A DNA stretch of 64,000 bases, from NCBI RefSeq assembly GCF_014195505.1, contig NZ_JACIBV010000001.1, forward strand, positions 1,984,001-2,048,000, given 5' to 3'. Shown here piece by piece: positions 35,939 to 44,774 of this stretch. Positions within the stretch are counted from its first letter, which is position 1. Each line of letters opens with the position of its first letter. Below the pieces are notes generated by a model, which searched no databases, had not been told where the DNA came from, and worked only from the letters and a program-made list of their open reading frames with translations. This stretch comes from Nonomuraea dietziae. GTDB taxonomy: Bacteria; Actinomycetota; Actinomycetes; Streptosporangiales; Streptosporangiaceae. Both the position numbers and the translations under genes were made by a program.

Positions 35939-37987
35939 TTGCGAGTCCTCGCCGTCATTCCCGCCCGCGGAGGTTCGGCGGGCATTCCCCTGAAGAACCT
36001 CGCCCAGGTGGGCGGCGTTCCGCTGGTCGCGCGCGCCGTGAAGGCGGCCCAGCGCGCCGAGCTGATCGACCAGGTCGTGGTCAGCACCGACCACGCGGGG
36101 ATCGCGCAGGCCGCCCGCGAGGCGGGCGCCACGGTCGTCGAGCGGCCGGCCGAGCTGTCGGGCGCCTCCGCCTCCAGCGAGAGCGCGCTGCTGCACGCCC
36201 TCGACGCCCTCGCGGTCGAGCCCGAGGTCGTCGTGCTCGTGCAGTGCACCAGCGCCTTCATCGACCCCGCCGACCTGTCGGAGGCTGTGCGCAAGGTGCT
36301 CGAGGGCGAGGCCGACGCGGTGCTGTCCGGCGTGTCCAACCACGCCTTCCTCTGGACGCCCGAGGGCGAGGGGGTCAACCACGACCGCTCCAGCCGGCAG
36401 ATGCGGCAGGACCGCGCGCCCGAGTTCCGCGAGACGGGCGCCTTCTACGTCATGAGGACGCAGGGCCTGCGCGAGCACGGTCACCGCTTCTTCGGCGACG
36501 TCACCGTCCAGCAGGTGCCCACGCGTCACGCGATCGAGATCGACGACCCCGAGGACCTGGAGATCGTGAGAGCGCTCGCGCCGCTGGTCGACCTGCCCGA
36601 GCCGATCGACGTCGACGCGGTCATCACCGACTTCGACGGCGTGCACACCGACGACCGCGCCTACGTCGACTCGGACGGCCGGGAGATGGTGCTGGTCAGC
36701 CGCTCCGACGGCATGGGCGTCTCGCTGCTTCGCCGCTCGGGGGTGAAGCTGCTGGTGATGTCCACCGAGCACAACCCCGTCGTGGCCGCCCGCGCCCGCA
36801 AGCTGGGCGTTCCCGTGCTGCAGGGCCTCGCCGAGAAGCGGACCGTGCTGCGCGACTGGCTGACCATCGAGGGTCTCGACCCCGCCCGCGTGGCGTACGT
36901 GGGCAACGACGTCAACGACCTGGGCCCGATGTCGCTGGTCGGCTGGCCGATCGCGGTGCCCGACGCGCACCCCCGCGTGCGGGCGGCGGCGCGGGTCGTG
37001 CTCACCAGGCAGGGCGGCGACGGCGCCGTCAGGGAGCTGTGCGAGAGGGTGCTGGCGGCCAGGCCCGAGCTTCCCGAGCCCACCGCCCCCAAGGCCGCGC
37101 TCAGGCTCGGCGTCCCCAAGCCCGTCGCGATCGGCGACGTGCTGGTCGGCGACGGCCAGCCCGTCTACGTGATCGGCGAGATCGGCATCAACCACAACGG
37201 CGACCTGGACCTGGCTCGCAGGCTCATCGACGTGGCGGCCGACGCCGGATGCCAGGCGGTGAAGTTCCAGAAGCGCACGCCGGAGATCTGCGTGCCTCTC
37301 GAGCAGCGCTCGCAGATCAGGCAGACGCCATGGGGCGAGATGACCTACCTGGAGTACAAGGAGCGCACCGAGTTCGGCCGCGACGAGTACACCCAGATCG
37401 CCAAGTACTGCGACGAGCGGGGCCTGCACTGGTTCGCCTCGCCGTGGGACGTGCCGTCGGTGGAGTTCCTCGAGGAGATGGACGTCCTCGTCCACAAGAT
37501 CGCCTCGGCCAGCGTCGCCGACCACGAGCTGCTGCGCGCCCTGGCCTCGACCGGCAAGCCGCTCATCCTGTCGACCGGCATGTCCACGCTGAGCGAGATC
37601 GACCAGGCCGTCGAGATCCTCGGCACCGACAAGCTGATCATGATGCACGCCACCTCCACCTACCCGCTGCCGCCGGAGGAGGCCAACCTGCGCGCCATCA
37701 CCACCCTCAAGGAGCGGTACGGCGTGCCGGTCGGCTACTCGGGTCACGAGCGCGGGCTGCAGATCTCGCTGGCCGCCGTCACGCTCGGCGCGGTCACCGT
37801 CGAGCGGCACATCACGCTCGACCGCACGATGTGGGGCTCCGACCACGCCGCCTCCCTGGAGCCCGCGGGTCTGGAGCACCTGGTGCGCGACATCAGGATC
37901 ATCGAGCAGGCCATGGGCGACGGCGTCAAGCGTGTCTTCCCCGGTGAGGAGGCGCCGAAGGCCAGGCTCCGCAGGGTCACGGTGTGA
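35939..37987 (+). CDS. Fused NeuA-HAD phosphatase-NeuB: CMP-nonulosonate biosynthesis
   Basis: One 682-residue polypeptide with three enzymes. (1) Residues 1-215, CMP-sialate synthetase: MRVLAVIPARGGSAGIPLKN, VVVSTDHAGIA, VLVQCTSAF. (2) About 220-390, KdsC/HAD phosphatase: ITDFDGVHTDD with nucleophile Asp231 and Asp233, and VGNDVNDLGPM. (3) About 405-682, nonulosonate synthase: VIGEIGINHNG, AVKFQKRTPE, ASPWDVPSVEF, STGMSTLSEID; it ends without the usual C-terminal SAF domain. AAGGAG five bases before TTG 35939 decides the start; ATG 35909 would add ten residues. A phosphatase implies a 9-phosphate intermediate, as in the Kdn pathway, rather than the phosphate-free bacterial Neu5Ac route (inference). 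Coupled by overlap to a GT2 gene. Confidence 0.9.
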   Translation: MRVLAVIPARGGSAGIPLKNLAQVGGVPLVARAVKAAQRAELIDQVVVSTDHAGIAQAAREAGATVVERPAELSGASASSESALLHALDALAVEPEVVVLVQCTSAFIDPADLSEAVRKVLEGEADAVLSGVSNHAFLWTPEGEGVNHDRSSRQMRQDRAPEFRETGAFYVMRTQGLREHGHRFFGDVTVQQVPTRHAIEIDDPEDLEIVRALAPLVDLPEPIDVDAVITDFDGVHTDDRAYVDSDGREMVLVSRSDGMGVSLLRRSGVKLLVMSTEHNPVVAARARKLGVPVLQGLAEKRTVLRDWLTIEGLDPARVAYVGNDVNDLGPMSLVGWPIAVPDAHPRVRAAARVVLTRQGGDGAVRELCERVLAARPELPEPTAPKAALRLGVPKPVAIGDVLVGDGQPVYVIGEIGINHNGDLDLARRLIDVAADAGCQAVKFQKRTPEICVPLEQRSQIRQTPWGEMTYLEYKERTEFGRDEYTQIAKYCDERGLHWFASPWDVPSVEFLEEMDVLVHKIASASVADHELLRALASTGKPLILSTGMSTLSEIDQAVEILGTDKLIMMHATSTYPLPPEEANLRAITTLKERYGVPVGYSGHERGLQISLAAVTLGAVTVERHITLDRTMWGSDHAASLEPAGLEHLVRDIRIIEQAMGDGVKRVFPGEEAPKARLRRVTV

Positions 37988-38946
37988 TCACACTCTCGGT
38001 CGTCGTCCCCGTCCGCGACGGCGAGCGCTTCATCTCCGACGCGCTCGCCTCGCTGGCCCGCAACGCCAGGCGCGACTTCGAGTTCATCGTGGTGGACGAC
38101 GGCTCGGTGGACGACACCGCCGCGATCGTCGCCGAGTCGGAGGTGCCCGGGCTCTCGCTGGCGCGCAATCCCACGCCCGTGGGCCTGGCCGACGCGCGCA
38201 ACACCGGGCTGAAGCTGGCCTCCGGCACCTATGTCACGTTCATGGACGGGGACGACTGGCTCGCCCCCGGCTACCTGTCCGGGCTCGTCGCCGCGATCGA
38301 CGGGCTCGGCTGCGACTTCGTCCGTACCGACCACGTGCAGGTCGAGGGACGTAAGCGGGTGGTGCACCGGGCCCCTGAGGCGCGCAGGGGCCTGGTGCTC
38401 AACCCGCGGGAGACGATCCTGCCCGCCGATGTCAGGACGATGGTCGACTACCCCTACGCGTGGGCGGGGATCTACCGCCGCACGCTGGGTGACCTGCTGC
38501 GCTTCCCCGGCTCGCTGCACACGGCCGAGGACAGGCCGTGGATCTGGCGGCTGCACAGGAAGGCCGCCTCGTTCGCGGTGGTGTCGATGGCCGGCCTGTT
38601 CTACCGGCGGGGCGTGCAGGGGTCGCTCACACAGATCGGCGACGAACGGCAGCTGCACTTCTTCGACGCCTTCGACCTCGTCTTCGAGGACCTGGAGCCG
38701 GAGTTCATGCCCAAGGCGGTGCGCAACTTCTGCGCGCTGTTGGCCCACCATCTGGAGCTCGCCGAGCGGTTCACCCCCGAACTGCGGCGGCGGTTCGAGG
38801 CACGGGGCGCGGCGATGGTGCGGGCGCTGCCCGCCGACCTGGTCGCCGCGGCCGTGCCGCGCATGTCGGTCGAGCGCGAGCAGGCGCTGCGCGCCCTGCT
38901 CCCTGAGATCCCCGCCGGCGCGCGGGTGCGGAGGGAGGAAGCGTGA
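37984..38946 (+). CDS. Family 2 glycosyltransferase
   Basis: 320 residues, GT-A fold: LSVVVPVRDGERFISDALAS, VVDDGSVDDT, and the DxD-type motif FMDGDDWLAPGY. The C-terminal third is helical and basic. No transmembrane segments. The GTG start overlaps the stop of the fused NeuA/NeuB gene, so it belongs to the nonulosonate operon and probably adds a sugar or nonulosonate to a wall polymer. Donor and acceptor cannot be read from sequence. Confidence 0.9.
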   Translation: MITLSVVVPVRDGERFISDALASLARNARRDFEFIVVDDGSVDDTAAIVAESEVPGLSLARNPTPVGLADARNTGLKLASGTYVTFMDGDDWLAPGYLSGLVAAIDGLGCDFVRTDHVQVEGRKRVVHRAPEARRGLVLNPRETILPADVRTMVDYPYAWAGIYRRTLGDLLRFPGSLHTAEDRPWIWRLHRKAASFAVVSMAGLFYRRGVQGSLTQIGDERQLHFFDAFDLVFEDLEPEFMPKAVRNFCALLAHHLELAERFTPELRRRFEARGAAMVRALPADLVAAAVPRMSVEREQALRALLPEIPAGARVRREEA

Positions 38947-40220
38947 CGCGGGTCTTCTACGCCTCGACGCTCTTCGGGGCGATGTCCCTTGCGGCGGCGA
39001 TCGACGCGGGGCGCTTCGGCGAGGGCGGGCGCAGGGTGCTGGTCGTCTCCACCAACACCTTGGTCCCCGAGGTGTCCACGCCGCTGGACCAGACGCCCGG
39101 CTTCGCCGCGCTGCGCTCCCGCTTCGACGGGGTGCGCTCGTGGAACGAGCTGATCGCGCCGCTGCATCCCTCGGACTGGAAGGCGCGCGTCATCGAGGTG
39201 CCGATGATCAGCAGACTGGTCTCCGAGGCGCTGGGCCTGGACCGGGTCGAGGAGCTGGTCGTCGAGTCCATCGCGGTGCCGCCCGCGCGGACCATCGCGG
39301 GGCTCGTGCGCGACTGCCCGATCACCGTCTACTCCGACGGGCTGATGAGCTACGGGCCCACCCGCGACCCGCTGCCCGCCGAGATCTTCCGCCGCGTCAC
39401 CCGCCTGCTCCACCTCGACCTGGTGCCGGGGCTGACGCCCCTGCTGCTGTCCGAGCACGGCGTGCGGCCCGAGCTCATCGACTCCGACGCCTTCCTCGAG
39501 GTGGTCAACCAGGTGGCGGTGACCGCGCCCGACATGCTGGCGGGCGAGGCGGTCATCCTCGGGCAGTACCTGTCGTCGCTCGACATCGTCACGCCCGAGC
39601 AGGAGCACGAGCTGCACGAGGCGATGCTGCGCGCCCTGGTCGCGAGGGGACACAGGAGCGTGGTGTTCAAGCCGCACCCGGCGGCCGGCAGCCGTCACAC
39701 GCGGCTGCTGCGGGCCAGCGCGCAGGAGCTGGGTGTGCGGCTGGTCGTCGCGGGCGAGAGCGTGCCCGCCGAGGTGGTCTTCTCGGCGCTGCGTCCCGAG
39801 CTGGTCGTGGGGTGCTTCTCGACGGGGCTGGTCACCGCCTCGCGCTACTTCGGGCTGCGGGTCGCCTCGTACGGCACTCCGCTGGTGCTGGAGCGGCTCA
39901 CGCCGTACGAGAACAGCAACAGGATCCCCGCCACGATCATCGACGCGCTGCTGCCCAGGCTGTCGCAGGCGGGCGAGCTGGAGACGCCGCCCGCTGTGGA
40001 GATCTCCGAGCTGGCGGGCGCGGTGGGCTACTGCATGCAGAGCGAGGCCTATCCGGAGCTGCGCCCCGTCGCCGAGGCCTACCTGTCCGAGCACGGCACG
40101 GAGCGCTACTTCAAGAGGCAGCGTCTGGGCGCGCTCGGCCTGGCACCGGGCGGGCGGGCGGCCGGGGACGCCGGCGCCCTCGCACGCCTGCGCCGCCGCC
40201 TGGCCCGCTCTCTCAGCTGA
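38943..40220 (+). CDS. Polysialyltransferase-family glycosyltransferase
   Basis: 425 residues resembling the alpha-2,8-polysialyltransferase family, which uses CMP-sialic acid. Two family landmarks are visible: the HP motif in VVFKPHPAAGS (His245) and the Ser-rich VGCFSTGLVTASRYFG near 290. The N-terminal half has the Rossmann-like start RVFYASTLFGAMSLAAAID. The GTG overlaps the GT2 stop (GTGA). With CMP-nonulosonate made two genes upstream, it is the natural polymerase or transferase of this locus. Linkage and acceptor unknown. Confidence 0.82.
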   Translation: MTRVFYASTLFGAMSLAAAIDAGRFGEGGRRVLVVSTNTLVPEVSTPLDQTPGFAALRSRFDGVRSWNELIAPLHPSDWKARVIEVPMISRLVSEALGLDRVEELVVESIAVPPARTIAGLVRDCPITVYSDGLMSYGPTRDPLPAEIFRRVTRLLHLDLVPGLTPLLLSEHGVRPELIDSDAFLEVVNQVAVTAPDMLAGEAVILGQYLSSLDIVTPEQEHELHEAMLRALVARGHRSVVFKPHPAAGSRHTRLLRASAQELGVRLVVAGESVPAEVVFSALRPELVVGCFSTGLVTASRYFGLRVASYGTPLVLERLTPYENSNRIPATIIDALLPRLSQAGELETPPAVEISELAGAVGYCMQSEAYPELRPVAEAYLSEHGTERYFKRQRLGALGLAPGGRAAGDAGALARLRRRLARSLS

Positions 40221-40235
40221 CTCCTGTAACAGGAG
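40221..40235 (+). terminator. Short hairpin right after nonulosonate operon
   Basis: CTCCTG-TAA-CAGGAG follows the polysialyltransferase stop directly. A six-bp stem without T-tract; it marks the end of the operon. Confidence 0.4.
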
Positions 40236-40300
40236 GCGGCAGCCGCACATCCACCCTCTTGTGACTCTTTCTCAGCCAAGAAGGACGGCGAGGGCGCTCC

Positions 40301-40669
40301 ATGTACGTGAGAATCGCCCTCGTCCAGGCTTTCCTGGCGGCCACCATCGGCATCATCCCCGCGCCAGGCCCGGGAGCCGCCGCCGAGCGGCCAGGCGCGG
40401 GCGGAACCGACGGCGTGACCCTGCTCACCGGCGACAAGGTCGTGGTCACCGGCAAGATGTCTCGCGTGCGACCCGGCCCGGGCAGGCAGGTGGGCTTCAC
40501 GAAGCAGGTCGTGGACGGTCACCTGTACTTGGCGCGGCAGCCCCGCCCTCGGCCATCCTGGGCGGGACCTGCGCGCGCAGGCGAGCCATGCGCCGGGCGG
40601 CGTGGTGGGCCGCCTGCCTCGGCGGAGTGGGCGAACCCCACGGACGGCGCGGGCGGTGCGGGATCATGA
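40301..40669 (+). pseudogene. N-terminal remnant of secreted S8 (subtilisin) peptidase
   Basis: Begins with a signal peptide (MYVRIALVQAFLAATIGIIP) and a prodomain start, VTLLTGDKVVVTG, then RPGPGRQVGFTKQVVDGHLY, which is characteristic of large actinobacterial S8 peptidases. After about residue 80 the similarity stops and the frame runs into unrelated Pro/Gly/Ala-rich codons to 40669. The catalytic domain is absent. AGAAGGA upstream suggests the original start is intact. Not functional as a protease. Confidence 0.7.
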
Positions 40670-41593
40670 GCCCTGCGCGGGTCGCGGCGCGTCAGGCGGA
40701 ATGGACACCGCGGTGAGCTTGGCCGGGTTCATCATCCACAGCACCTGGTCGATGCCCTGCTCCGAGGCGTTGACCGTGAGGACGGCGAACGCCTGTCCGT
40801 CGCGGCTGAGCAGGGCGGAGGTCTGGCCGTTCATGCTCGCCCAGCCCACGTCGACTCCGGACCAGAAGTGGCCCGCGAACGCCTTGACGTACTTGGCGAC
40901 CCGCGACGCGCCCGCCACGGGGAAACGAGAGGCACGCACGGCGCCGCCACCGTCGGAGTAGCTGGTCACGTCCGCGGCGAAGAGCTCCTCCAGCGCGGTC
41001 AGGTCGCCGGAGCGGGCCGCGGCGACGAAGGCGGTCAGCAGCCTGCGTTGTTCGGCTCCTGTCACGGGCGCGCGACGCTCGACGAGAACGCGCCTGCGGG
41101 CCCTGCTGACCAGCTGGCGGACCGCCGCCTCGTTGAGCTGGACGATGTCGGCGATCTGCCGGTAGGGGTAGTCGAACGCCTCCCGCAGCACGTACGCCGC
41201 TCGTTCGGTGGGCGAGAGCCGCTCCAGGAGCAGCAGCACCGCGAACTCCAGGGCCTCGCCTCGCTCGGCGCCGAGGTAGGGGTCCGCGCCGGTGTCGACC
41301 GGTTCGGGCAGCCACGGGCCGAGATAGGTCTCGCGCCGGACACGGGCGGACTGGGCGGCGTTGATGGCCAGCCGCGTGGTCGTCGTCGCCAGGAACGCGG
41401 CCGGGCTGTCCACCGTGGCGCGGTCGTACGCCTGCCAGCGCAGCCAGACGTCCTGCACCAGGTCCTCGGCTTCGGCCGCGCTGCCCAGCATGCGGTACGC
41501 GATTCCGAACAGGCGCGGCCGCACCCCGGTGAACACCGCTGTGGCCTGCTCGAGATCCTCAGGACCACCCGATTCGGCGTCCGTCACCGCCAT
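40664..41593 (-). CDS. sigJ: ECF41-type sigma factor with SnoaL-like C-terminal domain
   Basis: 309-residue alternative sigma factor. Sigma-2 region: RLFGIAYRMLGSAAEAEDLVQD; sigma-4: LSPTERAAYVLREAFDYPYRQIADIV. The ECF41 signature is present: linker YLGPWLPEPV, then a SnoaL-like domain with DGGGAV and NPAKL (consensus DGGGK, NPDKL). This fused domain replaces an anti-sigma factor and modulates activity in characterised ECF41 proteins. The start MAVTDAESGG is preferred over an upstream in-frame ATG. A matching promoter lies at 43901, in front of the NmrA/cupin genes. Confidence 0.93.
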   Translation of the reverse strand: MAVTDAESGGPEDLEQATAVFTGVRPRLFGIAYRMLGSAAEAEDLVQDVWLRWQAYDRATVDSPAAFLATTTTRLAINAAQSARVRRETYLGPWLPEPVDTGADPYLGAERGEALEFAVLLLLERLSPTERAAYVLREAFDYPYRQIADIVQLNEAAVRQLVSRARRRVLVERRAPVTGAEQRRLLTAFVAAARSGDLTALEELFAADVTSYSDGGGAVRASRFPVAGASRVAKYVKAFAGHFWSGVDVGWASMNGQTSALLSRDGQAFAVLTVNASEQGIDQVLWMMNPAKLTAVSIPPDAPRPAQGS

Positions 41594-42032
41594 CGCCCTC
41601 GCCCCCCACCTGGCCGCACGCCGTCGGCGACCCCATCCTTCCAGTCCCCACCCTGGACCTGTCACCTGCGTCTACCCCTCGAGCAGCAAGGACAGCCCAG
41701 CGGGGGTGACAGCCCCGGAAGATTCTCCTGCGGTGCGGCCGGAGGGTCACGTGGCGGACGGCGTTGCGACGTCCCGCGATCCCGGCGCGCCGAAGGCGCG
41801 CCCCACCATGCCGCTCCTCGCTAGTGTCATGCGCCTGAAATTTCGCGGGACATTGAACGATAATGTCATAAATTAGTCAGATCTCACCCAGTAGTCGTCT
41901 TGGTGAGATATTGAGTGAGCTTTGGCCCGTAGCGAGATGGTCTCCGATATACTGGCGATATCGAATTCCCGAATCTTGCCGGCCCCCCTTAGGCGGCGCA
42001 TCCCTGCGACAAGAGCGACAGGGGGAATCGAC
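41594..42032. other. Gene-free region with AT-rich dyads
   Basis: No supported gene. From about 41820 the base composition becomes clearly AT-richer than the surroundings. It contains GACATT/AATGTC (41849-41867), a perfect ATCTCACC/GGTGAGAT inverted repeat (41881-41909) and a GATAT/ATATC dyad near 41955. These precede the ricin-type protein and may be its regulatory region or the junction of imported DNA. A 70-residue frame on the minus strand here has no support. Confidence 0.6.
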
Positions 42033-42626
42033 ATGTCGAAACCCAAGGCCTGCCTGAACGCGATCAGCGCATCGTTGGTGTTCATCGCTGGGTCACCTCC
42101 GGCGCTCGCGGACAGCCATCAACCCACCACCTGGATCACCAACAAGTGGAGGGGCTGGCCAATCATGGTCGACGAGCCTCGCGGATGCGCCTATAACATC
42201 GAGGATCCCAGCTGCGTCCTCGGCTCACGCATCCGGCTGAGCCGCAGCAACTACGACTCCTTCATCTTCGAGGACCTGCCGGGAGCAGGCGGAGCGAAGC
42301 AGATCAAATGGTTCGGCGCGAATAACACCTTCTGCCTGGATGTCGCGCGCGGTGATAGGACGAACGGCACGCCCGTAATCCTGTGGGGTTGCCATGGAGG
42401 CCCCAACCAGCAATGGCGGATCGAGTCGTTCTACAAGGGCCCCAATGAGGGCATCACACGTCTCGTAAGCGTCAGTAGCGGCAGGTGCTTCGACGTCCAC
42501 AACCCCGCCTCCGTCGCCAGGGCCGTCCTGCCGCCCGATAACGCTCCCTTGCAGATCTGGGACTGCTTCCCGAACAAGTCATATGTCCATTGGCGTATCA
42601 ACCAATCCTGGCAGTTCCAGTGGTAG
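42033..42626 (+). CDS. Secreted ricin-type (beta-trefoil) lectin-like protein
   Basis: 197 residues. A signal peptide of about 26 residues ends PPALA. Mature part: FCLDVARGDRTNGTPVILWG and NQQWRIESF are ricin-B/QxW repeat motifs; a second copy is GRCFDVHN ... LQIWDC. Cysteines at CAYN/CVLG and in each repeat probably form disulfides. AGGGGGA lies six bases before the ATG. No catalytic domain is attached, so it looks like a free carbohydrate-binding protein. Codon use is less GC-rich than neighbours, suggesting transfer. Confidence 0.78.
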   Translation: MSKPKACLNAISASLVFIAGSPPALADSHQPTTWITNKWRGWPIMVDEPRGCAYNIEDPSCVLGSRIRLSRSNYDSFIFEDLPGAGGAKQIKWFGANNTFCLDVARGDRTNGTPVILWGCHGGPNQQWRIESFYKGPNEGITRLVSVSSGRCFDVHNPASVARAVLPPDNAPLQIWDCFPNKSYVHWRINQSWQFQW

Positions 42627-43036
42627 GTGCTCCCAAGCGGACGCGGCGGGGACGCCGTGACGAGCGGCCCGACCTGGCCGGGCATCGCGGACGATGTGCG
42701 GCACGAGGCATTGCTGTGGCGGCAGCAGGACGCGCAGCAGAGGGTACTCGCGGAAGCCGGTCTTCAGGCTGGAGGCCGATCTCCTACGCGGCACACTCCG
42801 CGAGCTGGAGGCCGTGTGGTCGGGAGATGCTTGAGCCGGTGCAGGTGCGGCGCATCCTGGACGGGCTGACGCAGGAGGCGTGTCCGTCGACGTCGGATGC
42901 GCTGGAGCGGCTGGAGAAGCGGGCGCGTCAGCTCAGCGAGATCAGACAAGTGCCCGCGCTGCTGTTCGCGCCCGACCATCTGCCCCGAAGGACATAGGCC
43001 GAGGTTCGCGACGCTTCTCCACGCGCGAACCCCCAC
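42627..43036 (+). other. Unresolved coding remnants
   Basis: Several short overlapping frames with plausible amino-acid composition but no intact gene, for example GIADDVRHEALLWRQQDAQQ in one frame and RRILDGLTQEACPSTSDALE ... RQVPALLFAPDHL in another. They could be pieces of one decayed gene with frameshifts. I do not recognise the family. Confidence 0.4.
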
Positions 43037-43640
43037 ATGGAACACACTAAAGAGCTCGCGGTGGTCGGCGGCCTCGTCTTCACCGGTGCCGGACTCGTCT
43101 ACACCGCACGCACACTGGAAACACTGGACGCCGTCGCGAAGGCCAGGTCACCCACCGCTACACCGAGGCGGTGGAGCAGCTGGCTCGTCCAGCGTCGACG
43201 TTCGCCTCGGCGGCATCCACGCGCTCGAGCGGCTGACCAAAGACTGGCCAAAAACTCGGCACGCGACCGGCCCACCATCATGGAGGTGCTGACTTCCTGC
43301 GTCATAATCCACGCCCACCCGCCGAAATCCCAGGTCGTCAGGGGCCAGGCACTGGTGGACGTAGCGGCTGCGATCAACGTGCTCACCTCGCTCGACCCAG
43401 CCGCCAAAGCCAAGCGCCGCCTCGACCTCACCGGCGTCGATCTTCACGGGCTGGAGCTGCTACCGAGGGCCTATCTCAACGGTGTGGACATGAGCGCGGC
43501 GAATGTGACGAGCACGAACCTGGTCGGCGCGGATTGGAGCGACGCGACCCTGAACGACGCGAAGCTGCTCTTCGCCCACCTGAAACAAGCGATCATGATC
43601 CGGGCGCAGCTTGCTGGCGCCGACTTGGGCACGTCGCCGA
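43037..43640 (+). pseudogene. Frameshifted pentapeptide-repeat protein
   Basis: The start MEHTKELAVVGGLVFTGAGL and a TAR stretch resemble the N-terminal part of actinobacterial membrane-anchored pentapeptide-repeat proteins. The continuation then appears in three frames in turn: VTHRYTEAVEQL, then SVDVRLGGIHALERLTKD, then RDRPTIMEVLTSC. The repeat region itself reads LDLTGVDLHGLELLPRAYLN, STNLVGADWSDATLNDAKLL, MIRAQLAGADLG and ends abruptly at about 43640. At least two frameshifts and a truncation; not a functional gene. Confidence 0.75.
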
Positions 43641-43900
43641 GCGCCGCTTGGAGAACGTTTCGCCCGCAGCCGCTCCGGGATCGCCCACGCCTGATGGGGT
43701 GCGTAGGTGGCGTCGAGGCGCGTCCTGGCCTCGTTCGGGTTGGCGGCTCTGTCCGCGTCGATGAGCGACTCGCCGCTGAGCCGGTCATGGACTTCGCGCC
43801 ACCACCAGTCTCGTCGCAGGTCAGCGGGTGCGTTCGGGGCAGGGATCCCGGTCGTTGACGAGGGCTTCGTCCCCGGCCAGGAAAAGAATCTCGCGGCGGT
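43641..43900. other. Unassigned gene debris
   Basis: On the minus strand a stretch reads LRRDWWWREVHDRLSGES followed by DADRAANPNEARTRLDATYA, which looks like real protein, but it has no start and runs into the antisense of the pentapeptide remnant. Probably the end of another truncated gene; family not recognised. Confidence 0.35.
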
Positions 43901-43927
43901 TGTCACAAGACCGGGGGCTGCCCTGTC
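43901..43927 (+). promoter_or_regulatory. Predicted ECF41 promoter
   Basis: TGTCACA (-35, 43901-43907) is followed after exactly 16 bases by TGTC (-10, 43924-43927). The published ECF41 consensus is TGTCACA-N16-CGTC, so only one of eleven specified positions differs. It lies 54 bases before the NmrA-family start and is the best candidate target of the ECF41 sigma factor encoded at 40664-41593. Confidence 0.7.
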
Positions 43928-43980
43928 TTAGCTGGCGACCGGTCGGCGACACGTGCCCCGGCGGACAGAGAGGATTTGCC

Positions 43981-44736
43981 ATGAAGATCGTGGTAGTCGG
44001 CGGAACCGGCCTGATCGGGTCGAAGCTCGTGACGAAGCTGGGCGAGCACGGTCACGAGGCCGTGGCGGCGTCGCCGAACACCGGGGTCGACACCCTTACC
44101 GGCGAAGGGCTGGAAGAGGTGCTGACGGGCGCGCAGGTGGTGATCGACGTGTCGAACTCGCCGTCCTTCGAGCCCGCCGCGGTGCTGGAGTTCTTCGAGA
44201 CCTCCACCGGCAACCTGCTCGCGGCGGAGGCGGCGGCCGGCGTCGGTCACCACGTCGCGCTGTCGGTCGTGGGGACGGAGCGGATGCCTGAGAACGGCTA
44301 CTTCCGGGCGAAGATCGCCCAGGAGCAGCTGATCGAGAAGTCGGGAAGGCCGTTCTCGCTCGTGCACGCGACCCAGTTCTTCGAGTTCGTCCGGGGCATC
44401 GCCGATGAGGCCACGGACGACGACAAGGTACGGATCGCGCCCGTGCGCTTCCAGCCCATCGCGGGCGACGACGTCGCGCGGGCGGTCGGCAGGGTCGCGG
44501 TGGGCTCACCGCTGAACGGCAGGGTCGAGGTCGCCGGGCCCGAGCAGTTCCGCATGGACGAGTTCTTCCGCGAGGCGCTGGCCGGTTGGAACGATCCGCG
44601 CGAGGTGGTCACCGACCCGCACGCGCTCTACTTCGGAAGCACGCCGGGCGAGCGGACGCTGGTTCCGGGTGACGGCGCCACCCTGGGCGAGATCCGCTAC
44701 AGCGACTGGCCAGGCCGGAACGCGACAGGGAAGTAG
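43981..44736 (+). CDS. NmrA-like NAD(P)-binding oxidoreductase
   Basis: 251-residue atypical SDR. The Rossmann motif is MKIVVVGGTGLIGSKLV; VVGTERMPENGYFRAKIAQE contains the Tyr-x-x-x-Lys-like region. C-terminal part: RPFSLVHATQFFEFVRG. NmrA/epimerase-like oxidoreductases are typical targets of ECF41 sigma factors, matching the promoter upstream. GAGAGGA precedes the ATG. The reaction is unknown. Confidence 0.88.
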   Translation: MKIVVVGGTGLIGSKLVTKLGEHGHEAVAASPNTGVDTLTGEGLEEVLTGAQVVIDVSNSPSFEPAAVLEFFETSTGNLLAAEAAAGVGHHVALSVVGTERMPENGYFRAKIAQEQLIEKSGRPFSLVHATQFFEFVRGIADEATDDDKVRIAPVRFQPIAGDDVARAVGRVAVGSPLNGRVEVAGPEQFRMDEFFREALAGWNDPREVVTDPHALYFGSTPGERTLVPGDGATLGEIRYSDWPGRNATGK

Positions 44737-44774
44737 CCCTGGCTGCTGCCCGTAGCTCACGAGAGGTGGTTCCC

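Noticed and set aside
41873..42085. 70-codon minus-strand frame opposite the ricin-type gene
   Set aside because: It overlaps the signal-peptide region of a better-supported gene and has no recognisable motif.
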